From: Sitta carolinensis
Taxonomy: Eukaryota; Chordata; Aves; Passeriformes; Sittidae
Direction of reading: 5' to 3'
Assembly (NCBI GenBank): GCA_032173965.1
Contig: CM063291.1
Span: 19,843,649 to 19,907,648 of the forward strand
Length of the DNA: 64,000 nucleotides
The notes under the pieces are model-generated. The model had not been told where the DNA came from, did not search any database, and saw nothing but the letters and a program-made list of their open reading frames with translations. Below, piece by piece: positions 1-13,000 of the stretch (positions are counted from its first letter, which is position 1; each line of letters begins with the position of its first letter). The translations under genes and the position numbers were made by a program.

Positions 1-2412
1 AAGCTGGAATCACATCTATTGCTACCGAGTCATTCCTGTTATTAACATCAGCCCAGTGCTATGAGTTGCAATTCTCTGGAACATTTTGGGGGTTTAGAGC
101 AGATTCTGATGAGATAACATAAGAGCATCATCATTTGAAACTCTAAAGGAGTGTTATTTACCTGATAATTTGGTATCATCCACAGCTGTTTTGCACTGCC
201 CTTCACAAAAGCTTGATGGTGTTTTGCCTTGCCTGAAGACAGCTTACAATATCTGTACAAATTAGTTAGAACCCACCTGGGAAGGCAAATGGACCTACAG
301 AAATGCAGTAGGAAACAGACTTTATGACATGACTACCCACATAGACACAGTCCATCACTGTAGAGTAAGCCTCTGGATGAAAACTAGTTCTCCAGTATAA
401 AGCATCTACTAATCCAAAAAAAGCTTACTAAATTCCAAAGCTTTAGATTACAGCAGACTAAACGTTCCACATAGCCTTGCCCTTCCCACTAATTTCTACT
501 AACAGTTGTGAGGACGTAGCTAAGCTCATCCAGCTGACAGCTATAGGAACTACAGTACCACAGTCTTGTTTTGACTTGCAGATTTTAAATCGGGCTACGC
601 TACAGCACTGTGATATGAAGCCGAAGCAGTATAATTTAACCCCAAAACATGAGCACCAGAATGACTGAGGCATCCCACTTTTCTAATAGGATTAAGTGCA
701 CTTGTAAGTTAAAAAATTCCAGGAATGCAAAACGTTAGCTCCAGTACAGCCGTTCTAATGAGCTCATCTCGGGAGTGGTGAGTAGGGAAAACCGGGATTT
801 TACCTGCAGAGCCCTCTGGGTATTTGCAGAAGCTACCCGTAAAAAGTTCCATTTTTCAACCGAACAGAAAGCAACACAAGCCTTGCTGCTGCTGATGACA
901 TGAGCCAGGACTCTGGCAGATATCATTAACTTCACACCTATACGGGACGAGGGAAAAGGAATTACCATTAGTTGACATTTTCTGTAGCAATTTTCAACCA
1001 GAAAATGACAGCTGTTCTGTTAGTGCAACATTAGGTCAGTTCTATGTTTTCTGAAACTTCATTTCATTATCACAACTACTGGAAACTAACTGTGCCCTTC
1101 CACACGGAATCATTTATTTTTGCTGCAAACTCCCTGGCCGGTACTTGCGTCACTAAGGAAGCCGGTTCTACCCTAGGTTGCTTCCACTTCGAAAGCTCCA
1201 GAATTTCTGACCGGTTCTTTCCTAATGCAAACAGCAGCTGGAAATCACCAGGATAAATCCACAGAAGGGGACTGCCAGTTTCCCTGGACACTCGAACATC
1301 TTGCATTCCTCACGCCTCTAAGAGCTCTAATACCCCCCGGCATGCAAAGCATCGCAGCAGCACCAGCCCCCAGCCCGTTCAGCGGATGGCTCCCGGCCGG
1401 GCCATTCCCACACTTTCACAGTGCATTAACATGCAAATCCACAGTATCACAGATGCTAATGTCTGCTAAAAAAGCTTTTCATTTCGGGACCTCAGCCTAA
1501 TGAACTAGTGGAATCCTGCAGCATCACTGTGGGGAAAACAATTGCAGACCAGGAGTGATGAAGGAAGAGCTTGAGCGCTGTCAGAATGAATGAATGCAAG
1601 TGGATGGCAAAGGATGGAATATGGAAACCAGCTGTGGTAATTCCTCCCTTCCACCTCAGCTTCAGCACGATAACCAGAGCAATCAGTGCATGATCTGTGA
1701 GTCTTTGGCTCTCTGAGGGCTCACTGCTTTGGTGAAGCAATCCCAGCCTGCTTTTGTTATGCCCAGAACTGCTCCTCAGCTCTCAACCACCAAGCAGCAT
1801 AAGATGGTACTAGCACAGTGACTTCAGGGGCCACACATCTGTTCCTTCTACAACCACTGCAAAAGCACAGAGGCTGTCTTGGCAGATGGAAGATTTGCCT
1901 TTGGGGAGAAATAAGTCAGAAAGTAACAACTGAGAAACAGATGCAGTTTTTCTTCCCATGACACTGGTACTTTGCTCAAACACACCGTTCTTAGCTGAAG
2001 GTTTGGCTCTGTGAAAGCATTTCTCTGTACATAAGGAGAGACAATCTTGCCCAGCAGGCCCAGGAGTGTAGCAAGGTCTCTGAGCACAAGCCTCTGACAA
2101 GGTACGTGACAAGCACACTGTAGTGAGAAGCACAAAGTGGAAGGCTGGGATAAAGACTTTACTTCGGACACATCTCCTAGGTTTTTTAACCATTGCAAGA
2201 GAACAATTTTCTAAGGTCTCTTTTTACATGCTGTTGATTAAACATGAAAAAAACGGAGAATAGGTGTTATATTTTCAACCAGGTAGTCTATTTACAGGTA
2301 CTCACTAGGATTGCACTGGGTTTTTTTAAAGTCAAGTAGATTTCCCCACCATGACTGTCCTGTTTGTCTTACTGACACCATTCACAATCTCCCTCGGATC
2401 CCACACTATTTA
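1..2412. other. Intergenic DNA upstream of CHRNB4, no gene recognised
   Basis: I see no exon, RNA gene or transposon that I can support here. The reading frames are short, unrelated to known families and not bounded by convincing splice sites. A modestly GC-rich patch lies near 1320-1410. In mammals the next gene in this direction is ADAMTS7, but I recognise none of its exons here. Confidence 0.6.
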
Positions 2413-2785
2413 GAATCATAGAATAATTTCAGTTGGAAGGGACCTTTAAAGGTCATCTAGTCCAACTTCACCCTGCAATGAGCAGGGACATCTTCAAGTT
2501 GCTCAGAGCCTCATCCAATCTGACTCTGTTTCCTTGGATGAGGCCTCTACCATCTACCACTTCTCTGGGCAACCTGTCCAGTGTTTCAACATCCTCATTG
2601 TATAAATAATGTATTGAATAAAAAATTAAATCTTTATAACTAGACTGAATCCACTTCTTTTAGTTTAAAAACATCACCCCTTGTCCTTTTAAAACTTCTG
2701 TCCTCATCTTTCTTACAAGTCATAGGCCACGTTAAGGCTTCCCAGAGCCTTCTCTTCTCCAGGCTGAACAGTCCCAATTTAAAAC
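2413..2785 (-). mobile_element. CR1 LINE, 5'-truncated copy
   Basis: The plus strand shows the reverse complement of a CR1 3' end. It begins with AATCATAGAATAATTTCAG, then a GTTGGAAGGGACCTTTAAAGG-like stretch and the ATCTAGTCCAACTT block. The TTCTCTGGGCAACCTGTCCA block follows, then an AT-rich interruption near 2580-2640, then CACCCCTTGTCC and finally the CAGAGCCTTCTCTTCTCCAGG block near 2740. The element is therefore in minus orientation, with its 3' end at 2413, and is truncated with no reverse transcriptase ORF. CR1 is the dominant LINE of birds and other reptiles, so this is the best taxonomic marker in the window. The boundary at 2785 is approximate. Confidence 0.9.
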
Positions 2786-4010
2786 AATTCTAGCTAATGA
2801 ATAGTGAATAAGACAGAAAAGGGAGTGATGAAAGCAGAAAAACACTGAAAATAACAGGCAGGATACCAGGCTCAACTTACTAATTAAGATCTGCAGCAAA
2901 CCCAGCACATTAATGTTGGTATGTTTAACAATAAGGCAACAGTGTGCTGAGAATTTTTTGAGCAAACAGAAGACACCAACCATCAATTTCACTATATAGC
3001 CCACAGGTCTTTTAACCATCTGAGACATTTACGTAGCATAAATACAATAAATGCACCTCTAAACAAAATCAATTACATGTACATATGGAAAAGTTTAGAA
3101 GTTATGGGTGATCAAAGTTGGTTTGGGTTTTTTCTATCCATGGACTTCAGCCTGTCCTACAGTACTTGCAAAGGGCAAACAAGATCTTCCTGGCCCCTCC
3201 TTCTACACAAATCTTCCCACAGTAAGTCCCAAAACACATGACACTCTGCAGTCTGCTAAACTAAAAAGATGTTAAAAATTCATCTAAAATATGAATTCCA
3301 CAGAATTTCTTTAATGCTCCTCTAGAATGTCTTTATAACTAGAGCTACTTCACCACAGATTGCTTTAGCTTTCCTTTAAAAATCCTATCAGATCCTAATG
3401 ACAACAAATTTTCCGTTCCTGTCTTGGTGCTCCCAAAAAGTTTTTGTAGCTCTAGATTAAAGATATCACATGTGTGGACCCTTGGAGTGGATAAAGGGTT
3501 GTCAGTAGGTAATAAACTTTCTCTCTTGACACAGGAAATAACCCTCTACTGGGGCTATAATTTATTGACACTAAGAGGTTTTATGGCACAAAGTTATAAC
3601 CAGCTCTTCCCACACAGCTATTCCTACCCACTGCACTCATTAATCAAAAAGCCTTTTAAATGTTATCTAGTAGCAAGTATTAAAGCAGTTGTGTTTTGCA
3701 CATCATGTCGCTCTGCTTGCTCTTTCATTTCCTCTTTTTCAACATTATCACATTATGTTCACTCTTCTTACTTGCTTTTCCTCTTCACAAAGCTCTTTAA
3801 ACAGCTGCAAAGGGGGAGGGACCAGCATGCTCACGAAAATTCCACTTTGCAGAACGCTTCTGTCAGGTCCTACTGTTTGTCTCTTTCCAGGCATTTCATA
3901 CCTCCCAAGATTCAGGTTCGCTTTTACATCTCTTCCCTGTGCATCCCTGCCAACAGAGCCTAGTGCCAGCTGTCTAAGCTGAAGAACAGTAATCCACACC
4001 TTTTACTGCC
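2786..4010 (+). promoter_or_regulatory. 5' flank and presumed promoter of CHRNB4
   Basis: This 1.2-kb stretch runs up to the CHRNB4 start codon. I see no clear TATA box at the usual spacing and no CpG island. About 190-210 bases before the ATG lie an E-box (CAGCTG, 3802-3807) and a G-rich box (GGGGGAGGG, 3812-3820). Mammalian Chrnb4 core promoters are TATA-less and depend on Sp-family G-rich boxes and an E-box, so this pair is a plausible core promoter. That is inference; the transcription start cannot be placed. Confidence 0.3.
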
Positions 4011-4065
4011 ATGAGGAAAATGTACACCCTGGTTCTCTTTGTAGTGGGCTCCTTTTGTCTGAACG
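4011..4065 (+). CDS. CHRNB4: CHRNB4 coding exon 1 (start codon, signal peptide)
   Basis: Encodes residues 1-18 plus the first base of codon 19. The peptide [18 protein letters not shown] is hydrophobic, as expected of a signal peptide. The donor is ACG|GTAAGT. The start has G at -3; ATG 4020 is an alternative that would drop three residues. Confidence 0.92.
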
Positions 4066-7000
4066 GTAAGTGACCTTTTCTTTCTCATACAGTTTCAGAA
4101 CAGTGAGAGCTTTTGGGGGTATGAGGTAGGACAGTGACAGGAGCTCGCAGACAATTCGTAACCATCACCTCGGGAGGCTGCTGACTTTAAGAGGATGTAT
4201 AAAACTGATTCTTTTAGTGTTGTTTTGGGCTTGTTTGGTATCAGCACATGCACTACGATGGATATGGACAGACAGGTTGGATATAAAATTACATAATTGT
4301 AGGATGTAGCAATGATAATGACTAAATAATATCCCTTTAGATGCTCCCAGGATCATCTGTGGTAGGAAAAGCAGACACTGTGCTGAAGGTGAAAAAATGA
4401 ACCATGACATGATCCATAAATATGACAGATCTCATCCCTCTACCATTATTTTCTCAAGTTCCTATATTTTGCCAAGTTCAGATTTCTTAATTTTTAAAAT
4501 TAGAATGGAAACCGTTAAAATTTAGTTTAAACGCTACAAAAGGCATATATTTATGCTTTTTATGCAAAAGCATTTCCCTCAGTCTGTTCAGATTTCTTGG
4601 ATATGTTTTAATCAACACAAACAGCCTGACAGCAGCATGAAATAGTGCATTTAGCATGGAAGCTTCTTCCCATGGAGAGGCTCCACTGAAGTGCTCTGGG
4701 AGAAACTGGCTGAAACTGAACCAAGATTAGATCACACACTTCCCATTATTACCTATTCATTCCATACTGGCTTTGTTTCTTCCGTCTCTGTAAGGCAACT
4801 TTAGAAAACATCTGCTCTGTAGCAAAAGGAGAGTGAGGGCCCACTTTAGATTTTTAAATTATATACTTCTAAACCCCTAAGTATTTCCTTTTTTATTTGC
4901 ATGAATTGCAGTGTAGAAATTAAAAGTCTTTAAAATATAGTAAATTCACTGTTACTTCCTTTGGAACAAAAACCATTCCAAATCAGCATGTGTTCTTCTA
5001 AGAGGACATGAAAATCTTTTTGCTTGAGAGTATGCTGAATAATAACATCATGCAGTAATTTCAGAGAAGACAATGGGACTATTTCATTGCTGCTTCTTAC
5101 TTGTTCTTTACTAATTACAGATGGGAACTTGGTATGTGAGAGAGTAAAGGACTAAAATAGTAACTCATGCTAAAATGTTACTACTAAACAAATACTATTT
5201 CAGCATTTATTACCAGCACTGAATTCAGAGAAACACTAGAAATATGTCTTATGTTACATTTTGAAATGTCGACAGTGATAACAGTGAATTTGCCTCTCTC
5301 TCTCACCACTGTTCCCTATCTTCTGTGGAAATTACTCCAACAAATTTGTCATTAAGCTGAAATCAAACAGCATAATACAGGATGTCCAGTTATTTAATTT
5401 TATGTATTTAAATTAGACTATGTAAAAAGGAAAGTCTCCACAGCAGAGTGAATGAAGTCTGTGGTTTAGTTTCTTCTGCTGTGAAATTGGAAGCATCTTA
5501 GTGCAATTCTTTTTTAATGCTCATAGTCCCACAAAGAAAACAAATTTACAGAGGAATGTGTACTGCGAATTATGTGGCAATTGCTCTCCTTGTCACAGAG
5601 CAGATGTGTAGCGTGTTTAGTGAAGCTAAAATAATTTCCCCAGCTCAGGATCCACCCCAATGTGCTGTATTTATAATGGGCTTTATTTATTACTGCTTTC
5701 AGTACACAAAGATACTACACTCCCAAATTAGGATTGCTTGATCATTGTTGTTAAAATAATTTGTCTAAAAGCATCAATCTACCCTCTGCAACATCTCTGG
5801 TAATTACTTCTGTTTGGAAAAAAAAAAAAAAGTTTGTGGGGAAAACTGCACTTCCATTTCTTCCAACCCTGAGAGGAAAAGGAGAAGTTTCAAAGGCCTG
5901 GCTACTGACACACAATGCACATAAAGATGAAAATGGATGCTGGGTAATTTTGTTCTTATTACCATCTGGTTTTCATATAGATTGTTGATGGAAAGTAGAC
6001 TATAAAATTTGAACAAGAAACACTCATTTTTCCCCAGTATTTACAGAAAGACTGGTTTTAACAAGTTTAAGGCAGTACAGGGCTGACATCTAGTGGTGTG
6101 TGACACAGGCTTCTGAGTAAAGTGACAGAATAGCCCCTTTATTTCTGATTACTAAATTACAAAGGCTGGAATGGAATGGCAATTTTATAAAGGATTACCT
6201 CTAGTGAAGGAGTGCTTTAACTAAGAACAGATAATAACTTCTCAAAGGGATTCATTGTTGAATAAATAATTTTTATAAATAAAGTCATGGCTTGTCATTA
6301 ATCCACATGGAGTTCATTAAGAGTCAGTCCTTGGAAATCTGAGCTGTTCTCATGCAGACCCTACACTATGTTTGGATTTGCAGACCAGATGACTGTGATT
6401 ACTAAATGCAGTTTTCAGAGTAAAAACTAATTACAAATCCAGAATTAGCTTTCTGCAAATATTCTACATCTCCTACTTCTTACTTCCTGTTTAGCAAATA
6501 CTCTCTGCCAGAATATTCACAGACAAAGGCAGCAATGCAGTGAAAACATAGTTAACAATTCAAACAAGAACATATTTTCTAACAGTATTCAGTGACCACT
6601 GAATGAAACAAACCAACTGACAATTTATTTATATTTGAATTATAGCCATGTGCTTACGTCACTTAAATATGCAACAGTGGGAATGTCTACTAAAAAAAAT
6701 CTATGACAAACAAACCCAACATAAAACTCCACTAAAACACACAAAAAAATAACTTTAACAAAGATTCTTTCTTGAACTACCACAGACTTATAACCTATCC
6801 TGATAACCACAAGAAGATTCATTCCTAGAACATGTCCCTCTTCACAGTATCAAATTTAACTTTTCCTTGATTACTATACACAAGAAAACCACCCCAGAAT
6901 CTGAAGGTTAGCAAGACTCAGCAAAGCTCTAGCTTAATAAGCTTTTCATTAAGCACCTTGCATTGAGAACAAATGCCATATTAAAATATCACATGGTATA

Positions 7001-10000
7001 GAGCTTTTATAATGACTTGCAGGGAGGTACAAAGCAAGTGTGAATCAGAAAACAAACTGACCCAACAAACACAGATATATTCATCCAAATTTGTTTTCCC
7101 AAATGCCTTGGAAAGTATTTGAAAAGCCTGTTCTGAAGAGCAATGTTATAGTTAAGTACAGGTGAAAAATTTGGGCTACCAGGCTGGTCTTATAAGAATT
7201 AAATCAAGCCTGGTGTTTACCTCAACCCTTTAACAGAGACTGAGTAGAAGTTTTTCTTAGATGTGAAATCTGTTTGACAATCTTTCCTTTTACCTCACTC
7301 CACTTTCTCACTGGATCAGAAACAAGGAGGTCTTAGGGTACTATTTTAACCCAAGTTGTATTCAGAAGAATTTCAAGTTTCAAGAGAGGCTTGTTCAGCC
7401 TAGCAACTTGCAGCCCAGTTCACAAGGAAATACGGCACCTTCCAGACATGAACACAAACTTTGCTGCTTATTTGATCCTAGCCTTTTGGTGTCTGCCTTT
7501 CCTCAGATTTCATGGATATGCTACAACATAAAAAAAAACCCAGAACAAATTAATATACCACAAATTTAAAATACTTGGATGGCCAGTGTTTTTTACTGTG
7601 TGGAATTGCTCTGGAAATAATGAAGCAAGTATGCTGTAAGGACACTATCCTCGTTTCTGCAATAACTAGAGGTGAATTAGGTGAGCTGAATTAGGTGATC
7701 TTTTCTATGGAAGAGTCATTCTATTAATCGCATTGGAACCTGCTTTCACTAACACTGTAATTTCATCAGCATCACAACACAGAACTGCCCAACACAGCAC
7801 AATGTCTCTGGCTCAGTTCTGTTGGCAGGATGTAACCAGGACCTTTCTCATCAGTATTGTCAGGTGGTTCTACAGTGGTTTGAAAAGTTCACTGGGATGA
7901 CTTTAAAAAGCACAAAAAGAATATGAGGACAGAATAAGTGACCCTGGGGTTGTGCCAGAAGCTGCTCTGCTCCGCAGGGAATATTCAGGCTTGTTTGAAA
8001 GTAACCTGTAGATACTATATTTTGTAGTCACTGGACTCCAGCTTTGGCAATCAAAGATTTACAGTTATTTGTTCTAGTCCAAAAATCGGGTTTTACTTCC
8101 ACATAAAATAAGTCTAACATACTGTCCTGGATTTTCAAATTTTGAAACAGAAACAACACTAGCTACCAGAGAGTCCCCAGTCATTAAAAATCCTTCATGA
8201 CTCCTACAGCATATCCCCTGGCTTTCTCTACATAAATCAGAGTTTAAATTTGTATGTGTACCTGCAACTCTGTCTTCTACAGCACTAAAGAGAGAAGCCA
8301 CAGCTCAACCCCTCCCTTTAGATCATAGAGTAATTCTTCCCCTGCTATTAAGACGTTAGTTTGCTCCCAGTTTCTATTTCTGAGTGTAATCCCAAAAGTA
8401 TCTACCAATTTGAGCTTCACAATTTACTGCCCAAAAGGGTCCTGATTGATCGACTTTGAGCTGTGCTCTGTGAAAGACAGTCAACTTCAGCAGAAAAGAT
8501 ATCAGTGCAAGCACCATATCCTCCTGTTCACAAATTGACAGTCTTTAGAAAATCAAAAGCCATCATTATTTCCCAAAGATGATCTCATGCACAGATATTC
8601 TGTGACCCCTACATCATGTCACTTTAGTATCCCTTCCATAATTCTGTTTTGTGATGCTTTACAGGAAGCATGGCAGCAGATGCTGAAGAAAAACTAATGA
8701 ACCACCTACTGAGTCCTGACAGATACAATAAGTTAATTAGACCAGCTGTCAACTCCTCCCAGTTGGTATCCATAGAACTGCAGGTTTCCCTGGCACAGCT
8801 CATCAGTGTGGTAAGTTCAAATTAGGCTATGCCTTTATGTTCAATACTACCTGCACAGCACTCTAAGTAATAGTTATACTGGTATTGCTACATCTCTGCT
8901 CTTTTCTCATTTAACACTATTAATAGGCAGAGCCCATACATGCATTTAACTGGATTTTTTATACCTCACAATGGAGCTACAATGGGGAAATCAGTCTACG
9001 CCTAAGCATTGAAGTTCTGGGGCCAGATCTTCATCCAATAGAATTCCATCTAGCTAGAATTCAAAATCATTCCACTGATTTCAGTACAGCTACTGTTAAG
9101 TTACCCCAGCCTGGACTGTGCACACCAGCAATGTGCACACCATCCACTATCAGTGGAATGCTAACCCATCTTCTACTGAAGTGATTCAGTGGCCTGAAAA
9201 CAAGCTACAAAGCCACATCCAAAACACATGACATATCAGGTATATCAATAAAGAACACTGGAAAGCTGTAAAAAACCACACACATTAGATCTGGCTGGAA
9301 TATCTTAACATGGTTAAAACAATCCTCATGAAAACCATTCCTTATATTCAATGAAAACTACTTCAGTGGGTCTAAAAGACACTTTCACCCACAGGGTTAG
9401 TATTTGTTTGACAGTTATTCCAAGATATAAACACATCATTACTAAGAGAGGTGAACATTAACTGCAGTGGGAATGAGAGCCAGCATGTAAGTGGAAATAA
9501 TTTCCTGAATTGGGGCTTTCAATTCTGCTGTTCTCTCCCTGGATGACAAAGAAGATACAGATGACTGCCTCCCTGTCAGAATATATGTGAGGGCAACTGG
9601 ACTGTTGCAAACTTTTAGAGACATAGAGAATTTATGTTCTGAAATTCAAGAGGAAATGAGAGAGCCTCTGTTGGAATGAAAGGGAAACTGTACAACCAGC
9701 TGAGGTTTCATACATACATGTGGACTGGATATAAATATATATAGATACACACAGATGCATGTATACACACAGGATTCAATGCCATGTAAAGCAGATGATT
9801 CTAGTTAAGTGCTCCCTTTCTCCTGGGGAGCTCCATCTGGACACAGACATGCCTCTGTACATCCTGCACTACCACCATGATCATAGTGTCCTCCCAGAGT
9901 GCAGATTCTGGGCCTAAAAAGGGAGGCATCTTGCTCCAGATACCCCAGTGATCAACAGCCTAAACAAGGTGGATGAACGGGCAAGGGTCAAGACTAGCAC

Positions 10001-13000
10001 AGCTCAATCCCTATCCCTCTATTGAGCCTCACTCTTTGAGCAGAAGAAAATTAGGCATCTTGTAGGCTCCAGCAACCTCAAGCATCTTCAGGATCAGAGA
10101 ATTAACTAATTTTCACGCAGAAATCCTCCTGACAGGTTTTCTACAGGGATCTTTCTCTTCTGGATTGCAGTCCAGAGAAAGCAGCTCATGAAGTGGAGCC
10201 TGCCAGCTGAGAGATTACATGACAAACCTTACACCAACCTCACACACCTCATGTAGGCCTCCCCAATGGTGAAATGTCCCTCCTGTTTCAAATCAAATGA
10301 GAAGTGAGCTGGGGTGGGGGAGGAAACCAGCTTAGCAAGGTGGTAGTCATTCTTTCCAAATAACTACACTCACTCCTGCTCTAACTGTTCTTGTTAAAAG
10401 GCATTTGGATTTCTAAATTTATGGGCTTACTATTTATCATCAGTATGTGTACAAGACTGGCCATCTTACCTCAAAGAAATGTCTGTCTTGAAATACACTA
10501 GACAAAATCATGCTCAAAACCCCACTGAATAAATCTTATTACTGCAATAAAGTGAAACATTTTAGAGGCCAGTTTTTGTCTCCATTTTTCCCTGCAGAAT
10601 GAACGGGAGCAGATCATGACTACGAACGTCTGGCTGAACCAGGTAACGAACCCACAGAGAAATGGCTCTTGCAAACCACAAATGCAACTGCTTTCACTCC
10701 ATCACATGATTGTTTTGTTAGTGCTGGTCTGGACACTCCCATCACTGCTGTACAATTCTTCTCTTAGGAGTGGATTGATTATCGGCTGGCTTGGAAGCCC
10801 TCTGACTATGAAGGGATAAATAAGCTGAGAATACCTGCAAAACACATCTGGTTGCCAGACATTGTGCTTTACAATAAGTAAGTAAAATTGGTGTAGTTTA
10901 CACAGAGAATGAATAACATTTTAACCAAGGATCAAATCAGAAACAATGAAGTAGGTCTGGTAAAATTTTAAAATTTTTAAAATTTTATCACTTTTAGATA
11001 GTAGCAAGTGTATCTGACTGGGCTACTGGGCTCAAAGATAATTTTAGTAACATCAGCACTCTGGTTAAAGAAATTCCAGCAGAGCTGGAAGATGTCTGCA
11101 GGGTGAGCAGTTATAGCAGAGGATCTATGACAAGGCTAACAAACTGAGACAGATTTACATGAAAATAGACTGTATGGAAAGAAAGAATTGTAGGTATAAA
11201 TGCAGTTGCAAGAAGACATCTGGAATCCTATCAGACATCTTAGGGTCTGAAATACGGTTTTGCCTCCTTCTTCCCCCACTCCTTCTTCTACCATAGATTC
11301 CAGAACATAAATCTCTTACAAAGCTGACACATACCATGACTCCAAGAGTTCATATTCATGTAAAAAAACAAATTATAATCCATTTTCATAAAGCAATGAA
11401 AAAATCCATTCTATGAATACATAATAAATCTGTCAACATTTGACACTGTTGCTTTATAGTACTGAGAAAAATATACTTCAGTTCCTCTTTTAAACAAACA
11501 GCTAACTGACAATTTTGTTTTGCATTGGTTTAAGTCTCTAGCAAAACCTTGAAGCAGATGATAATTTTTTTAAACCAAAATTTATACTTTTATAATACTT
11601 TGAAAACAAATGAATTCGTGAATACATGATGATTTATGAACATATACAGATGGGAAACCCAGGAAGTTTATAAATAACTGAGTTAAGTCCTTGGAATCCT
11701 ACTACTGGAAACCAGATTTGATGAACACATAGAACTAATGTATTAGTCACAAAATAATTCAGCCAGTGGATTAGGATGTACTCTGCCTGCTCAAAGCTTG
11801 TTCTGGTAAATTGTGCCTCTGTCCTCTGCTTCTTTTTGCTACTGGCTAAGTGATACCATTTAATAGTTTGTAAAAATAGAAAGGAATAGTTTCAAAAGGT
11901 TTCTTAAATGCACAGGAACAAGCCTCACTGTATTGGATTTCTTCATCAGTACAAAGCTACAATTAAATTTTAGCTAAAGGACAGCTCTGTTTAACTTCCT
12001 GCTGCTGGAGCAGAATTTCACAGGCATCAGTCAATTCAAGGTGCTCAGGAAAACACAAAGCATGTCCCCATGCCCACAGGTCTGTCTGTGGCTCTGAGAC
12101 TGCAGCCCAGCCTCTTCCCACAACTGAGGCAGGGCAGTCAGTACCAGAACTCACATATTCCCAGCCAGGAGTCTGCCCAGCACATGGCATGGCATGATGG
12201 CAAAGCTAGCTGAAGGAGTTCAGATATGTTAGAACTAAGATACAACTCATTTCTCAAAAAATAGTTATTTTATTGGCAATGAACTAACGATCCCTATTAT
12301 TATCATGGCTGTAGCCACTCACTCCTGCACCTGGTTGTTTCCCTGTCTGCATGAATTAGCTGCCAAGGTCTCAGCTCAGTGCCAAGCACTCATTGCCTCA
12401 CCCAGGTGAGCCCTTTCCAGAGCCAAACCTAACTGGTTCAGACACATGTGCCAAGTCTTAGACATTTGTAGCATTCCCTGCTTAGAAAAAAAAAATTACC
12501 CTTAGCACTGAAATAACTCTATTTTCCATGATGCCTTGTCAATAAACACGAATACTACCTCAGGATACTTAATGGCTTAAACAGCCCTACCTTGTTTGCC
12601 CAGACAGGAGAAGATACTACTTACTGATAATGATCTTCTCCCTGAGTTAAAGGGCCCATCACAACATAGAAGACTCCCCTGGTGGAAATTCAGCAGATGG
12701 AAGAGATACAAAGCCAAGATTATTGGTGGGCAGTAAGAACGCTATGGCTTCCTGTTCTGGTTTTGTAATAAGCAAATATTAACTGGAGTAATGCAATAAA
12801 TTATAACCCATATAATTGCTTTTCCTCTGCCTACACTCTCCCTGCATTTCTAACTAATGCTGCTCAACCTTATTACCTTGTCCAAGTCATTTAGGCGTGT
12901 AGCTCTGTGTTCTTAGCAGTGGCTATGTTCTAGATCAAAGGTACATTTGTTTTCACATGGGATGATCACATTTTTGCTCAGTCTTCAGAGATGTAGGAAG

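Noticed and set aside
3424..3963. A 179-aa open frame (+) just upstream of CHRNB4
   Set aside because: It begins with TTG rather than ATG and has no recognisable domain. Its place in the CHRNB4 5' flank fits a chance frame.
10961..10987. An AT-only near-palindrome in CHRNB4 intron 4
   Set aside because: It is a simple TAAAATTTT low-complexity tract. The symmetry follows from its composition.
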